Shown in pieces: positions 28,716 to 37,623 of a stretch of DNA of 64,000 nt. The position numbers and the translations under genes were made by a program. This DNA comes from Desulfoluna sp. (lineage in GTDB: Bacteria > Desulfobacterota > Desulfobacteria > Desulfobacterales > Desulfolunaceae), in the NCBI RefSeq assembly GCF_030145185.1, contig NZ_JAQYWB010000029.1, positions 1 to 64,000 of the forward strand. The letters run 5' to 3'. Numbering within the stretch: position 1 is the first letter of the stretch; each line of letters opens with the position of its first letter. The notes below the pieces were generated by a model. That model searched no databases, was not told the origin of the DNA, and saw nothing but the letters and a program-made list of their open reading frames with translations.

Positions 28716-29564
28716 ATGGTTATTGATTTTGCAAAAATGGAAGGCCTGGGAAACGATTTTATCCTGCTTGACGACATGGATGGGGCCCTTGGCACCTTAG
28801 GCTATGCTGCCCTTGCAAAAAAGCTCTGTGACCGAAGGTTTGGTGTGGGGGCGGACGGCATGATTCTGGCCCTGCCCTCGGACTCGTGTGACATCGGTTT
28901 TCGTATTTTCAACTCGGACGGTTCGGAGGCAGAGATGTGCGGAAACGGGATGCGCTGTTTTGCTGCCTTTGTGACGGCTCGGGGGCTTCTGTCTGGAACC
29001 CGGTTTCGGGTAGAGACCAAGGCGGGGGTGATTGTGCCGGAGATTATAGAAGAGACGCGAAACGGCGTGACCCAGGTGTGCGTGGATATGGGGGAACCTG
29101 TGCTGAAGCCTCGCGACATTCCTTTTGATGTCGAAGGGGATCGAGCCCTTTCTGTTCCTCTGATTGCCGATGAACGGGAATTTGCCATTACCGCTGTCTC
29201 CATGGGCAACCCCCATGCCGTGATTGTGGTGGATCACCTGACGGGAGAGGAGCCGACAATTTTCGGGTCCGCCATTGAGACCCACCCTCTGTTTCCGGTG
29301 AAAACGAACGTGGAGTTTGTGGAGGTGGTGTCGCCTTCTGAGGTGAAGATGCGTGTCTGGGAGCGCGGGGCCGGTGAGACCCTGGCCTGTGGTACCGGGG
29401 CCTGTGCCACGGCCGTGGCCACTCATCTTCTGGGGTTGACGGGCCGTCAGGTGACCGTGGGACTGAAAGGGGGGGATTTGGCCATCGCCTGGAATGAGGG
29501 GGACAATCACATCCTGAAGACCGGTCCGGCCACCCTGGCCTTTGAAGGGCGTGTGAGGGTGTGA
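28716..29564 (+). CDS. dapF: Diaminopimelate epimerase
   Basis: DapF converts LL- to meso-diaminopimelate for lysine and peptidoglycan synthesis, without a cofactor. The 282-residue protein opens with the canonical FAKMEGLGNDFILLDD. The two catalytic cysteines sit in MCGNGMRC (near residue 76) and ACGTGACAT (near residue 226). Length is normal. CGGAGGA 3 bases upstream of the ATG supports the start. It stands alone between convergent or divergent neighbours and ends in an intrinsic terminator. Confidence 0.96.
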   Translation: MVIDFAKMEGLGNDFILLDDMDGALGTLGYAALAKKLCDRRFGVGADGMILALPSDSCDIGFRIFNSDGSEAEMCGNGMRCFAAFVTARGLLSGTRFRVETKAGVIVPEIIEETRNGVTQVCVDMGEPVLKPRDIPFDVEGDRALSVPLIADEREFAITAVSMGNPHAVIVVDHLTGEEPTIFGSAIETHPLFPVKTNVEFVEVVSPSEVKMRVWERGAGETLACGTGACATAVATHLLGLTGRQVTVGLKGGDLAIAWNEGDNHILKTGPATLAFEGRVRV

Positions 29565-29666
29565 CATTCGTGAGACGGTTTCTGGGCCTTGATCATGAAA
29601 TCGCCGGAACGTTTAAAACCGAATCGAATCAATCCTTATAGCAGGATGTTTTGCACCGAATCCCAT

Positions 29667-29702
29667 ACCCCGTTGAGGCCACCGCCTCACGGGGTTTTTT
29701 GT
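29667..29702 (+). terminator. Intrinsic terminator after dapF
   Basis: CCCCGTTGAGG pairs with GCCTCACGGGG (one bulge), followed by TTTTTTG on the plus strand. It lies about 100 bases after the dapF stop. Confidence 0.85.
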
Positions 29703-29724
29703 TTGGGCTTTCGGGTCAATCTTG

Positions 29725-29758
29725 CGGCCGGAGGCTTTTTTTGGCGCTGAATAGTTAC
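29725..29758 (+). repeat. Family-2 repeat fragment F (right end only)
   Basis: CGGCCGGAGGC is followed 12 bases later by CTGAATAGTTAC (29747-29758), the same right end as the complete copy D at 49264-49469. The rest of the element is absent, so this is a truncated copy. It sits 8 bases from the stop of the TauE-like gene. Confidence 0.7.
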
Positions 29759-29765
29759 AGGCTTT

Positions 29766-30530
29766 TTAAAAATAGCTTTGATAGACGAGGCGCGCGGTGG
29801 TGAGGAAGACCACGGTGATGAAGATGGGCTTGATGAGTCGGGCCCCATTTTTGATGGCCAGGGAGGAGCCGGTGCGGGCGCCGATGATTTGTCCGACGGC
29901 CATGATGAGTCCGGCGGTCCAGATCACATTGCCTAAGGCGATGAAGACGGAAAGGGCCACGATATTGCTGGTGAAGTTCATGACGCGGGTGTATCCGGCG
30001 GCCCGGGTCATGGAGAACCCCAGGAAAAGCACCATGCCGGTGGTCCAGAAGGAGCCAGTGCCGGGGCCGAAGAAGCCGTCGTAAAATCCCAGAAGCAGGC
30101 CGAAGAGGGTGTAAAAGATGGGGACAGGCAGTTTGGGTTTACGCTGGGTGTCTCCGAAGTCCGGGGAGGCCAGGGTGTAGAGAAGAACCGCCATGAGCAG
30201 GATGGGGATCAGGCCTTTGAGAAAACCGGCCTCCATGTGCTGGATGGTCCAGGCTCCGGTGGCGGCCCCGGCAAAGGTGGCGGCGATGCCGACGACGGCT
30301 TCTTTGAGATGGACCTCGCCTTTCTGGATGTAGTTCAGGGCTGCTGAGAAGGTGCCGAAGGAGCCCTGCAGTTTGTTGGTACCCAGGGCCATTTGAGGTG
30401 GCATCCCCACGGCAAGCAGCATGGGCAGGGCCACAAGTCCGCCTCCTCCCGCGATGGAGTCCACAAATCCGGCGACGGTTCCGGTGGCGAAGAGACAAAG
30501 GGCGATGATGGGGGTAAGAGCAAAATCCAT
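29766..30530 (-). CDS. TauE/SafE-family membrane permease
   Basis: This 254-residue multi-pass membrane protein belongs to the TauE/SafE (DUF81) family, proposed exporters of sulfite, sulfoacetate or similar anions. It has the family's GTVAGFVDSIAGGGGLVALP N-terminal repeat and the internal repeat LLGFYDGFFGPGTGSFW, each with about four membrane helices. Substrate cannot be assigned from sequence. TTGGAGG 3 bases upstream of the ATG fixes the start at 30530 and excludes a short extension to 30566. No neighbour hints at its substrate. Confidence 0.88.
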   Translation of the reverse strand: MDFALTPIIALCLFATGTVAGFVDSIAGGGGLVALPMLLAVGMPPQMALGTNKLQGSFGTFSAALNYIQKGEVHLKEAVVGIAATFAGAATGAWTIQHMEAGFLKGLIPILLMAVLLYTLASPDFGDTQRKPKLPVPIFYTLFGLLLGFYDGFFGPGTGSFWTTGMVLFLGFSMTRAAGYTRVMNFTSNIVALSVFIALGNVIWTAGLIMAVGQIIGARTGSSLAIKNGARLIKPIFITVVFLTTARLVYQSYF

Positions 30531-30762
30531 GGGCCTCCAAACGGTGCCAGAGAGAGTACGGTGCAAGAGAGAGTGTTGAAACGTGACTATTTAGTTTCTC
30601 TGTGTCCGCGGGGTCAATCTCTTTTTAGCAGGCCTCGAAAAAAAGACCCCGGAGCCTGGCTCACCCCTGTCTCAAAGGAGGTCGCCTCCCGCCCCCCGAC
30701 TCAAGCCGTCGGCAAAGGGGCGTCATCTTGAACGCGGGATTGTGACTGCCTTATTTAAGGGG

Positions 30763-31236
30763 TCAGACAAACCGATTATCCGATCTTTTTTCTGAGACGG
30801 TTTTTTTATCGGCTGTCATCCACCCCGAGGTGCTTTCTTCGATGTGGTCGAAATTCTCGATATACGGTTTGATGTCGAGCAGAGGGGTGCCATCGAGCAT
30901 ATCGGCGCCGGTGAAGTGGAGGGTGTCCTTTGTTACCTTTGTGATGCGGACGATGGACATCCCAATGTGGGTAGGCCGCAAGGGAGATCGGGTGGAGAAG
31001 ACGCCACGGGTTTCGGTGTCCATAAAGGGCACCACGGTAAGCTCGGTACGGGTGGTTTTATGAAAATGATAGATGAGGTAGATGTGGCTGAACCCATCCA
31101 GGTCGTTTAATCCTTCGATGTATTCCGGATGAAGGAGGGCTTGGCCCTTAATCTCAAGGGCGCCTTTGGGCTGGATGGGCATGGCCTCGAGTTGGGTGTG
31201 TGGGGTGTGCAGGGTCCCGATGGGGTGGATTTCCAT
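30763..31236 (-). CDS. trmO: TrmO-family tRNA N6-threonylcarbamoyladenosine methyltransferase
   Basis: This 157-residue protein is of the TrmO/YaeB (VirR-like) beta-barrel family, which uses SAM to methylate N6-threonylcarbamoyladenosine at position 37 of certain tRNAs. The family signatures GFSHIYLIYHF, RSPLRPTHIGMSIVRI, and the DMLDGTPLLDIKPYIENFD block are all present. It is shorter than E. coli TsaA (about 235), lacking the C-terminal extension, as in many anaerobes. The start at 31236 follows GGAGA by 9 bases. It is divergent from the YkgJ gene with 100 bases between. Confidence 0.88.
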   Translation of the reverse strand: MEIHPIGTLHTPHTQLEAMPIQPKGALEIKGQALLHPEYIEGLNDLDGFSHIYLIYHFHKTTRTELTVVPFMDTETRGVFSTRSPLRPTHIGMSIVRITKVTKDTLHFTGADMLDGTPLLDIKPYIENFDHIEESTSGWMTADKKTVSEKRSDNRFV

Positions 31237-31336
31237 GGTCTCTTGTCTCCTCTGCTTGTATCGATAGATGAAATGCATTACAAAAGATCTTCTTTGAACG
31301 GACTTTTCGTGAACACCGCAAGAACGGGGGGAATCC

Positions 31337-31873
31337 ATGGACGCATTGTTTGAAAATTATGAGACGCTTCTTGCGCGAGTGAGTGCACGGTGTGAGGAGA
31401 TCGAATCGGTCCTCTCCGGGCACATGGCCTGTCGAAAGGGGTGCGGTGGCTGTTGCCTCAATATTTCTCTTTTTCCGGTGGAGGCGTTGCGACTTCGCCT
31501 GGCCTTTGACACCCTGGAAGAGGACAGGACAGCTTTTGCACTGGCCCAGGCTGCCACCTCCAGTGATGAGGGGCCCTGCCCCTTGTTGGATGAAACAGGG
31601 GCCTGTCTCCTTTATGCCCATCGGCCTTTGATTTGTAGAACCCATGGGTTGCCCATTTTGTTTGACGATGGCCAGGGGAATCGCAGAGTCGATTTTTGTC
31701 CTGAGAATTTTCAGGCTCTGGAGTCCCTTTCCGGTGAGGTGATGCTAGATCTTGATCCCATGAACCAGATGCTGGCCGCCGTCAATGCGATGTTCTGTAA
31801 GGCTCTTTTTGGTGATACGCCCCCGTTTGAGAGGCTCTCCATTGCCGAGACCCTGTCCCTGGAACTTGAGTAG
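31337..31873 (+). CDS. YkgJ-family cysteine-cluster protein
   Basis: This 178-residue soluble protein has the YkgJ (UPF0153) zinc- or iron-binding cluster: CRKGCGGCC near residue 34 and, further on, CPLLDETGACLLYAHRPLICRTHG. All the expected cysteines are present. The family's exact function is unknown. A purine-rich GGGGGGAA 2 bases upstream precedes the ATG. It is divergent from trmO, and its stop is followed after about 45 bases by the convergent DUF4405 gene. Confidence 0.86.
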   Translation: MDALFENYETLLARVSARCEEIESVLSGHMACRKGCGGCCLNISLFPVEALRLRLAFDTLEEDRTAFALAQAATSSDEGPCPLLDETGACLLYAHRPLICRTHGLPILFDDGQGNRRVDFCPENFQALESLSGEVMLDLDPMNQMLAAVNAMFCKALFGDTPPFERLSIAETLSLELE

Positions 31874-31919
31874 CGGCGGCAGGGGCATTCTCACCCCAGC
31901 CGGATGATGTCTCCCTTGC

Positions 31920-32195
31920 TTACCCTTTGATCCAGCGGGTCCAGCCGAATTTTGTCATATTTTTGCGGACGTAGCTGCTGTGAAGAACCAGGTGAAGTAT
32001 CACGGCGAGGATGAAGACAAGGCCCACCCACTCATGGCATTCGGTCAAGAAATGTCGGATATCTATCAGAACGCTCCCCTTTGCTTCGTATCCGTGGGGT
32101 AGAACCCAGGCATTGATCAGGCCGGTCACCGCGAGGAAGCTTCCCAGGACAAAAAGAACCACGTTGACGCCCCACATTTTTTTTGGTCGTTCCAT
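31920..32195 (-). CDS. DUF4405 small membrane protein, possible haem-binding
   Basis: This 91-residue protein has two membrane helices (about 8-30 and 55-75) of the DUF4405 type. Histidines His34 and His48 lie near the first, and HEWVGLVFILAVILHLVLHS provides several in the second. This family resembles half of a cytochrome b561-like four-helix bundle, so a haem role is possible but not shown. It is monocistronic. No strong ribosome site was seen beyond AAGGAGT about 10 bases upstream of the ATG. Confidence 0.75.
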   Translation of the reverse strand: MERPKKMWGVNVVLFVLGSFLAVTGLINAWVLPHGYEAKGSVLIDIRHFLTECHEWVGLVFILAVILHLVLHSSYVRKNMTKFGWTRWIKG

Positions 32196-32262
32196 CTGTG
32201 TTTACTCCTTCATGTCAAATGTATCTATTCTTCTTTGAGTACTAGATATACGCTTGACACCT

Positions 32263-32304
32263 GAAAAAATCAAACCCCGCAAAGGCTGTTTCTTTGCAGG
32301 GTTT
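32263..32304 (-). terminator. Intrinsic terminator of the hybrid kinase gene
   Basis: On the minus strand AAACCCTGCAAAG and CTTTGCGGGGTTT form a 13-base stem with one G-T wobble and a 7-base loop. GATTTTTT follows. It lies about 60 bases after the kinase stop. Confidence 0.9.
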
Positions 32305-32364
32305 AAAAGGGGGGCTGATTTTCAGGATTCAGGGTTTACCTCATCGGTGCCCCGACGCACGGGT

Positions 32365-34962
32365 TTATCCTTCGGGGTTCCTCTCCCCGGCCGGTGGTTC
32401 GAGGGATTCCTGCTCGTTCAATATCTCTTGAAGCACGTGTTGGAGTTCAGCCATCCGGTAGGGCTTCTGGAGGTAGGCGCAGCGCGTGCCCGTGGCTGAT
32501 TTGGGTTCAGTCGGGGCTGAATGATAGCCGCTGGCGATGATGGCCTTGACCGATGGATTGAGCTGCTGAATACGCTCCAGAGCTTCACTGCCACTGAGGC
32601 CCGGCATGGTCATATCCAGGATGACACAGCAGATATCTTTCTGGTGTGCCTCATATTGAGAGACGGCCTTGGCTCCGTCGTCTGCTGTAATCACAGAAAA
32701 TCCCAGTTTTTCGAGCATGCGCTGAGAAATTTTCCGGATCGGCTCTTCGTCATCTGCAATCAGGATCAGTCCGCCATGAGGCTTGATTGGCTCTTTTGTG
32801 GGCGGCTTTTCCGGCGTCTCTTGTTCGTGTGAGGTGGTTTGAGACGCCGGAAAAAGGACGCGGATACGGGTGCCTTCACCCGGCGTGCTGTCGATGGTCA
32901 TGGTGCCTCGTTGCTGGCGTACGATTCCAAGAACAGCGGCCATTCCGAGGCCTGTGCCTGTTTTTTTGGTGGTATAAAAAGGGTCAAAGAGTTTGGCCTG
33001 GGTGGTTTGATCCATGCCACACCCGGTGTCCTCAATGTCGATGAAGGTGTATGTGGCTTCGGGCAGGGGCGGGTCCACCCCCAGGCGAACAGGCATGGAG
33101 CAGGCGGCCAGGTCGTTTTGAGTATAAAAGACGTTCCCCGCCTGAATCGTGATTCGACCGCTGGCGTCGCCGATGGCCTGGGAGGCATTGGTCAGCAGGT
33201 TGAGAATGACCTGCTGGAGCTGGCTCTTGTTTCCTTCGACGACGGGGATGGGGTGGCCCGGATGAAAGTCGATCTGTACTTTTTTAGAGACCGACACCTT
33301 GATGAGGTGCATCATGTCTGTCACGAGGTCATTCACGTTGACGGCGCTGGTCTCCAACTCTCCTTTCCCTGAGTAAACAAGGAGCTGTTTCGCCAGCTCC
33401 GTGGCGCGTTTTCCTGCGGTGATGATGTTAAGGATGCTTTTTTTAGCCGCAGGATGTGATTCCGCCTCTTCCAGAGCGATGTCGGCGTGTCCGAGAACCG
33501 CCATGAGAATGTTATTAAAGTCATGGGCAATGCCTCCCGCAATAATACCCAGGCTCTCCAGTTTCTGAGCATGCTGCATCTTCAGCTCGAATTTGATTCG
33601 TTCTTCTTCGGTGTTTTTTTCCCGGGTGATATCGTTGCAGGCCCGAAGGACTTTAATCCCTGCCCCTTTGGTTCTCAGGGTGGTGGTGCGTTCCCGGAAG
33701 TGACGCCATCCATGGGCCAGGTGTCTGACGCGATAGTCCATGGGGAGGGGCGTGGCCCCGTGGGTGTTGTCCCGGTAGGTTTTGGCAATGCGTTGCCGGT
33801 CATCGGGATGAATGAGGGAGAGCCAGGAGCCCATGGTGGTGGGGCGGTTTTCCGGAATGGAGCCAATGACGGCGTCGATGTTTCCAAGCCAGACCAGGTC
33901 GTCAGTTGCGGGGTTCCATTCGCTGATGAGGTCGCTGGCGGTGAGGGCGGCCAGTTTGTATTTTTCTTCACTTTTGGCCAGGGCTTCCATGGCCCGGACG
34001 GCTCGCAGGGTTTCGGAGCTGTAGGAGGCCAGGAGCCCGCCCACCTCGCGGTCCTGATTCACGAAAGGGGGCGTTTTTTTCCCGTGCAGGGAAACGAGTC
34101 CAAAGGATTTGCCTTCCTGATTCTGGAGGGGAAAGATCGCAAAGGATCCATTGTGATAGCCGTTGTATCCGCTGGGTCGCAACGTTTTATCGCCGTGGAT
34201 GTCTCCACTGAGTAATGGCATTTTTTGATGCAGGGCGTATCCGAAGGGGGATCCCTTCTCCACGGGGTAGGAGATGAGGCTGGGGGCGTGCCCACCGTCC
34301 AGGCAGTGGACGAGCCGCAGTCCTTCCTGGCCGGCAATATACAGGCTCCCTCCTGAGGCGTTCAGGTGGTGGCAAAACTCCTCAAGCAGACGGGACCCGA
34401 AGCTTTCAATGGTCACGCATGAGGAGAGTCGTTTGGAGGAGTCCACCACCCCCGTCAGGCGCCGATTCAGTTCGGTGAGGTAGCGGTTGGTCGCTTTGAG
34501 TTTTTCAGAACTCTGGGACATGCGTTCTTCTATAAGCTTTTTATAGGCCTGGTTTTGTTTTTTCAGTTTGGACTCCCGGATGGCTTTGGAGACTGCATGC
34601 GAGAGGCGGGCCATGTCTTCCATGGGTTTGGGTAGAAAATTGCGGGCTCCCTTTTGGAGGGTCGCCACCACCTCAGAGATCGTTGCCGTGGTGGCTTCGG
34701 TGATAATGATGATGGGAATTTCCGGCCATCTTTTTTGAAGATGGGTGAAGAAGGGGTACCCGTTCATCGCGGGGATCCGAAGTTCGGAAAGGATGAGATC
34801 CGGGGGGCGCACAGCGATGAGCTGGGTGGCGGTGCGGCCCTCTTGTGCGGAGATTACCTCATACCCACTTTTTTCCAGGTGCGAGGTATAGCGGCTGAGA
34901 ACCGAGGTGTCTTCATCAATAATAAGGATGAGGCCCTGGGATGTCGGGTGGATCGCGGTCAT
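32365..34962 (-). CDS. Hybrid histidine kinase: REC-GAF-PAS-HisKA-HATPase-REC
   Basis: This 865-residue cytoplasmic hybrid kinase has, in order, a receiver domain (about 8-125), a short coiled coil, a GAF-like domain (about 180-330), a PAS domain (about 345-460), HisKA with GIAHDFNNILMAVLGHADIA, an ATPase domain with DTGCGMD and GTGLGMAAV, and a C-terminal receiver. The last receiver keeps its phosphoacceptor (VILDMTMPG). The first receiver has Glu where the Asp should be (DLILSELRIPAMNG), so it cannot be phosphorylated normally. No membrane segment or signal is present. The start at 34962 has GGAG 7 bases upstream. No partner regulator is adjacent. Confidence 0.92.
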   Translation of the reverse strand: MTAIHPTSQGLILIIDEDTSVLSRYTSHLEKSGYEVISAQEGRTATQLIAVRPPDLILSELRIPAMNGYPFFTHLQKRWPEIPIIIITEATTATISEVVATLQKGARNFLPKPMEDMARLSHAVSKAIRESKLKKQNQAYKKLIEERMSQSSEKLKATNRYLTELNRRLTGVVDSSKRLSSCVTIESFGSRLLEEFCHHLNASGGSLYIAGQEGLRLVHCLDGGHAPSLISYPVEKGSPFGYALHQKMPLLSGDIHGDKTLRPSGYNGYHNGSFAIFPLQNQEGKSFGLVSLHGKKTPPFVNQDREVGGLLASYSSETLRAVRAMEALAKSEEKYKLAALTASDLISEWNPATDDLVWLGNIDAVIGSIPENRPTTMGSWLSLIHPDDRQRIAKTYRDNTHGATPLPMDYRVRHLAHGWRHFRERTTTLRTKGAGIKVLRACNDITREKNTEEERIKFELKMQHAQKLESLGIIAGGIAHDFNNILMAVLGHADIALEEAESHPAAKKSILNIITAGKRATELAKQLLVYSGKGELETSAVNVNDLVTDMMHLIKVSVSKKVQIDFHPGHPIPVVEGNKSQLQQVILNLLTNASQAIGDASGRITIQAGNVFYTQNDLAACSMPVRLGVDPPLPEATYTFIDIEDTGCGMDQTTQAKLFDPFYTTKKTGTGLGMAAVLGIVRQQRGTMTIDSTPGEGTRIRVLFPASQTTSHEQETPEKPPTKEPIKPHGGLILIADDEEPIRKISQRMLEKLGFSVITADDGAKAVSQYEAHQKDICCVILDMTMPGLSGSEALERIQQLNPSVKAIIASGYHSAPTEPKSATGTRCAYLQKPYRMAELQHVLQEILNEQESLEPPAGERNPEG

Positions 34963-35058
34963 GGTGATCTCCATTACATCGTCTGAGCAAAGGCGATGGC
35001 CTGCTATGGGCCGTCCAGGGAACACGGGTGACGAAAGAAGCAGCGGTGACATGACGTC

Positions 35059-35078
35059 TCATGAAATATCCGGGATAG
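35059..35078 (+). repeat. Family-1 solo terminus
   Basis: TCATGAAATATCCGGGATAG matches the family-1 right end with one substitution in the terminal GTTAG. No left partner was seen within 300 bases. It lies between the divergent hybrid kinase and nikK. Confidence 0.55.
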
Positions 35079-35303
35079 GACTCCGAAGGAGGGGCATCCG
35101 TTTTCAGAGCATGGCTGCAGAAAAGGGGGTAGATGCCTGAAGAATTGTGATTTATTACATAAATATACCCAATGTGTCATTGGTCTGTCAATTGGGATTT
35201 CAATGGCTTACCCCTCGTCAGGATGCTTCGGGTCTGTGGGAGCCAGAGCGGAAAGGGGTTTACTTGTGTTGGAAAGATGGATGATTCTATTTTTACTTTG
35301 GGT

Positions 35304-35363
35304 TTGACAAGAGCATTTCCTTCACGGTATCTGTGTTAAATAATAGCAGACACGAAGTCTGCT
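35304..35363 (+). promoter_or_regulatory. Candidate promoter and operator of the nik operon
   Basis: A perfect TTGACA at 35304-35309 is followed 18 bases later by TATCTG, a weak -10. Immediately downstream are GTGTT (35333-35337) and GACAC (35349-35353), a 4-of-5 inverted pair, and AGCAGAC-ACGAA-GTCTGCT (35345-35363), a perfect 7-base one. The placement suits a repressor such as NikR, but no known consensus is matched. Confidence 0.4.
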
Positions 35364-35478
35364 GCGAGTCTCGTTGTTCTCAGTTGTCATGAATGGGCAT
35401 TCCACGAAGGTAAAAGGCCACGAAGGCTTTCCGGTTTACTTAATGGTGGTTTTTTGCTTTTTGAAATGGAGGAAAGAG

Positions 35479-36249
35479 ATGAAACGCTACGCAGCAGCCG
35501 TTGTTCTGACTTTAATGGTCTCCCTTCCCACGTCCGCCCTGGCCCATTTTGGCATGGTGATTCCTGACACATCCGTTGTTTCCCAGAAAACCGGAAAACA
35601 GGTCGATCTGGCCCTTTCTTTTTCACACCCCTTTGAGGGCATCGGCATGCCCCTTGAAAAGCCGGCGGAGTTTTCCGTTGTGATGGACGGGCACACCCAG
35701 GACCTGACAAAGACGCTTACCCCGATACAGGTCATGGGCCATTCTGCCTGGGCCTCCAGCTATGCCGTGAAGAGACCTGGGGTCTATCATTTCGTCATGA
35801 CTCCGACTCCCTACTGGGAGCCCGCCGAAGATATTTTCATCATCCATTATACCAAAACCATCGTTCCGGCCTATGGCGGCGAGGAGGGCTGGGATGAAGA
35901 GCTGGGCCTCAAGACGGAAATTGTGCCCCTGACCCGTCCCTTCGGCCTCTATGCAGGCAACCTCTTTCAGGGGGTTGTAAAACTCGATGGTAAGGTGGTC
36001 CCCGGGGCCGAAGTGGAAGTGGAATTTTATAATCGGGACGGCAAGGCAAAAGCCGCCAACGACTACCTGGTGACCCAGGTGGTGAAGGCTGACGTCAACG
36101 GAATTTTCTCTTTCACCGTGCCCACCGATGGCTGGTGGGGTTTTTCAGCCTTGAATGAGGCGGATTACCAGCTGGAAGCGGAGGGTCAGAAGAAGGGCGT
36201 TGAGCTGGGTGCCGTTCTCTGGGTTGAGTTTACCAAGTGGCAGGGATGA
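35479..36249 (+). CDS. nikK: NikK-type periplasmic protein (DUF4198) of the nickel importer
   Basis: This 256-residue protein is the DUF4198 component (NikK) of an ECF-type nickel transporter. A signal peptide (AAAVVLTLMVSLPTSALA) precedes the mature AHFGMVIPDTSVV, where a histidine right after the cleavage site is typical of metal-binding members. An Ig-like domain with VVPGAEVEVEFYN and a GWWGFSALN turn follow. It is predicted to present or bind Ni2+ outside the membrane for NikM. The start at 35479 has GGAGGAAA 5 bases upstream; the long in-frame extension to 35374 is not supported. nikM follows after 178 bases. Confidence 0.88.
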   Translation: MKRYAAAVVLTLMVSLPTSALAHFGMVIPDTSVVSQKTGKQVDLALSFSHPFEGIGMPLEKPAEFSVVMDGHTQDLTKTLTPIQVMGHSAWASSYAVKRPGVYHFVMTPTPYWEPAEDIFIIHYTKTIVPAYGGEEGWDEELGLKTEIVPLTRPFGLYAGNLFQGVVKLDGKVVPGAEVEVEFYNRDGKAKAANDYLVTQVVKADVNGIFSFTVPTDGWWGFSALNEADYQLEAEGQKKGVELGAVLWVEFTKWQG

Positions 36250-36427
36250 TGTGACCCTGAGGGTGGCTCGGATTTTAACGCTTCGGGCCATTAAGATAAA
36301 GATGATGTGTGCAATAAGGCATCATCGCAAAAGCGCCTCGCAACGTCACCCCGTGTTGTACGGCAGGTCCGAATATCGCGTGAGTGCCTGTTTGCGAGGT
36401 CCTTGAGAGCGACCAAGGAATTCAGCA

Positions 36428-37060
36428 ATGCATATTTCGGAAGGTGTTTTGTCCGCCCCGGTTCTTATCGCGGGGGCTGTTGTTGCCGCAGGCGGTGTGG
36501 CTTATGGGTTGAAGCGCATGGACGGAGAAGGAACCGTCAGCGCGGCCCTGGTGACCTCCGCTTTTTTTGTGGCCTCTCTGATTCATCTCAATATCGGACC
36601 GGCCAGCGTTCATCTGGTGCTTAACGGGCTGGTGGGGCTGGTCCTTGGCTGGGCGGCTTTTCCGGCGATTTTTACCGGGCTGCTCCTTCAGGCCCTTCTC
36701 TTTCAATACGGGGGGTTGACCACCCTGGGGGTGAACACCGTGGTGATGGCCGCCCCGGCCGTGGCCGTCTCCCTGATGCTGTCGCCTCTGATCACGCGTA
36801 AAGGGCGCATGGGGGCAGTCGCCTCCTTTGGGTGCGGATTTCTTGCCGTGTTCTTCTCATCCCTTCTTCTGGCCGCTGCCCTGGTCTTTACGGGTGAAAA
36901 TTTCAAGGTGATCGCCTGGGCCTCCGTCATTGGCAATGCCCCTGTGATGGTGGTTGAAGGATTCTTCACCGCTTTTGTGGTCTCTTTTCTCCGGCGTGTC
37001 TACCCGGAGCTGCTTCTCTGCCTTACCCCTGAGCCGCCCCAGATGGAGGAACGCATATGA
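36428..37060 (+). CDS. nikM: Nickel ECF transporter substrate-binding membrane subunit NikM
   Basis: NikM (CbiM family) is the S-component that binds Ni2+ in the membrane. The protein is 210 residues with about seven hydrophobic segments. Its N-terminus MHISEGVLS provides the Met1 and His2 used for metal coordination in CbiM/NikM structures, and a further histidine lies in NIGPASVHLVLNG. The end of the protein is cytoplasmic. It is followed by nikL with an overlapping ATGA, and nikQ and nikO complete the unit. Nickel rather than cobalt is inferred from the NikK/NikL partners; CbiN is absent. Confidence 0.92.
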   Translation: MHISEGVLSAPVLIAGAVVAAGGVAYGLKRMDGEGTVSAALVTSAFFVASLIHLNIGPASVHLVLNGLVGLVLGWAAFPAIFTGLLLQALLFQYGGLTTLGVNTVVMAAPAVAVSLMLSPLITRKGRMGAVASFGCGFLAVFFSSLLLAAALVFTGENFKVIAWASVIGNAPVMVVEGFFTAFVVSFLRRVYPELLLCLTPEPPQMEERI

Positions 37061-37623
37061 AATCTCTGCGTTTTATTTTGCTCCTTGGCCTTTTCATTGC
37101 CCTGGCCTCTCCTGCCCTGGCTCATCGGATCAATATTTTTGCCCTGGACGAAGGGGGTGAGGTGTACACGGAAAGTACCTTTGCCGGAAAACGTCCGGTG
37201 AAGAAGGGGGTGATTCGCGTGTTTAACGTTGAAGGCACCCTGGTCTATACCGGTCAGACCGATGAGAAGGGCATTTGCACCTTTCCGAGGCCGGAGCCGG
37301 GCGCTTTGACCCTTGAGGTCGATGCGGGGATGGGCCATAAAAATAGTTGGGCGCTGGAATCTTCAGACCCGGCGGTTGCCTCCAATGAACCGGTTCTCAT
37401 GCCCAACGATTCGGCGGTTGTTCCACCGAAGACCGCCTCCGTGGGGGGACTCTCTCCCGCAGACTGGAAGCGCATGGAACAGGTGGTGGATACGGCGGTG
37501 GCCAAGTCGTTGCACCAGGCCAGGGAAGAGACTCGGCTTCAGGATATCGTGGGGGGGATCGGTTATATTGTTGGTTTTTTTGGGCTGTTTGCCTGGATTC
37601 GAAGCCGTCGGGAGGCCGTGTGA
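37057..37623 (+). CDS. nikL: NikL-type accessory component of the nickel importer
   Basis: This 188-residue protein has a signal peptide (LLLGLFIALASPALA), a mature AHRINIFALDEGGEVYTEST domain of about 85 residues with a carboxypeptidase-regulatory-like fold, a linker, and a C-terminal membrane helix (IGYIVGFFGLFAWI). This is the NikL arrangement in NikKMLQO systems, where NikL accompanies NikM. Its extracytoplasmic domain is closely similar to the N-terminal domain of the TonB receptor at 12985-15339. It overlaps nikM by four bases (ATGA) and nikQ by four bases (GTGA), which fixes its position in a single operon. Confidence 0.9.
   Translation: MKSLRFILLLGLFIALASPALAHRINIFALDEGGEVYTESTFAGKRPVKKGVIRVFNVEGTLVYTGQTDEKGICTFPRPEPGALTLEVDAGMGHKNSWALESSDPAVASNEPVLMPNDSAVVPPKTASVGGLSPADWKRMEQVVDTAVAKSLHQAREETRLQDIVGGIGYIVGFFGLFAWIRSRREAV

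Noticed and set aside
30640-30740. A further copy of family-2 repeat upstream of the TauE-like gene
   Set aside because: Only short blocks (GCCGTCGGC-like and AACGCGGG) resemble the family and their order and spacing do not fit, so it is not counted.
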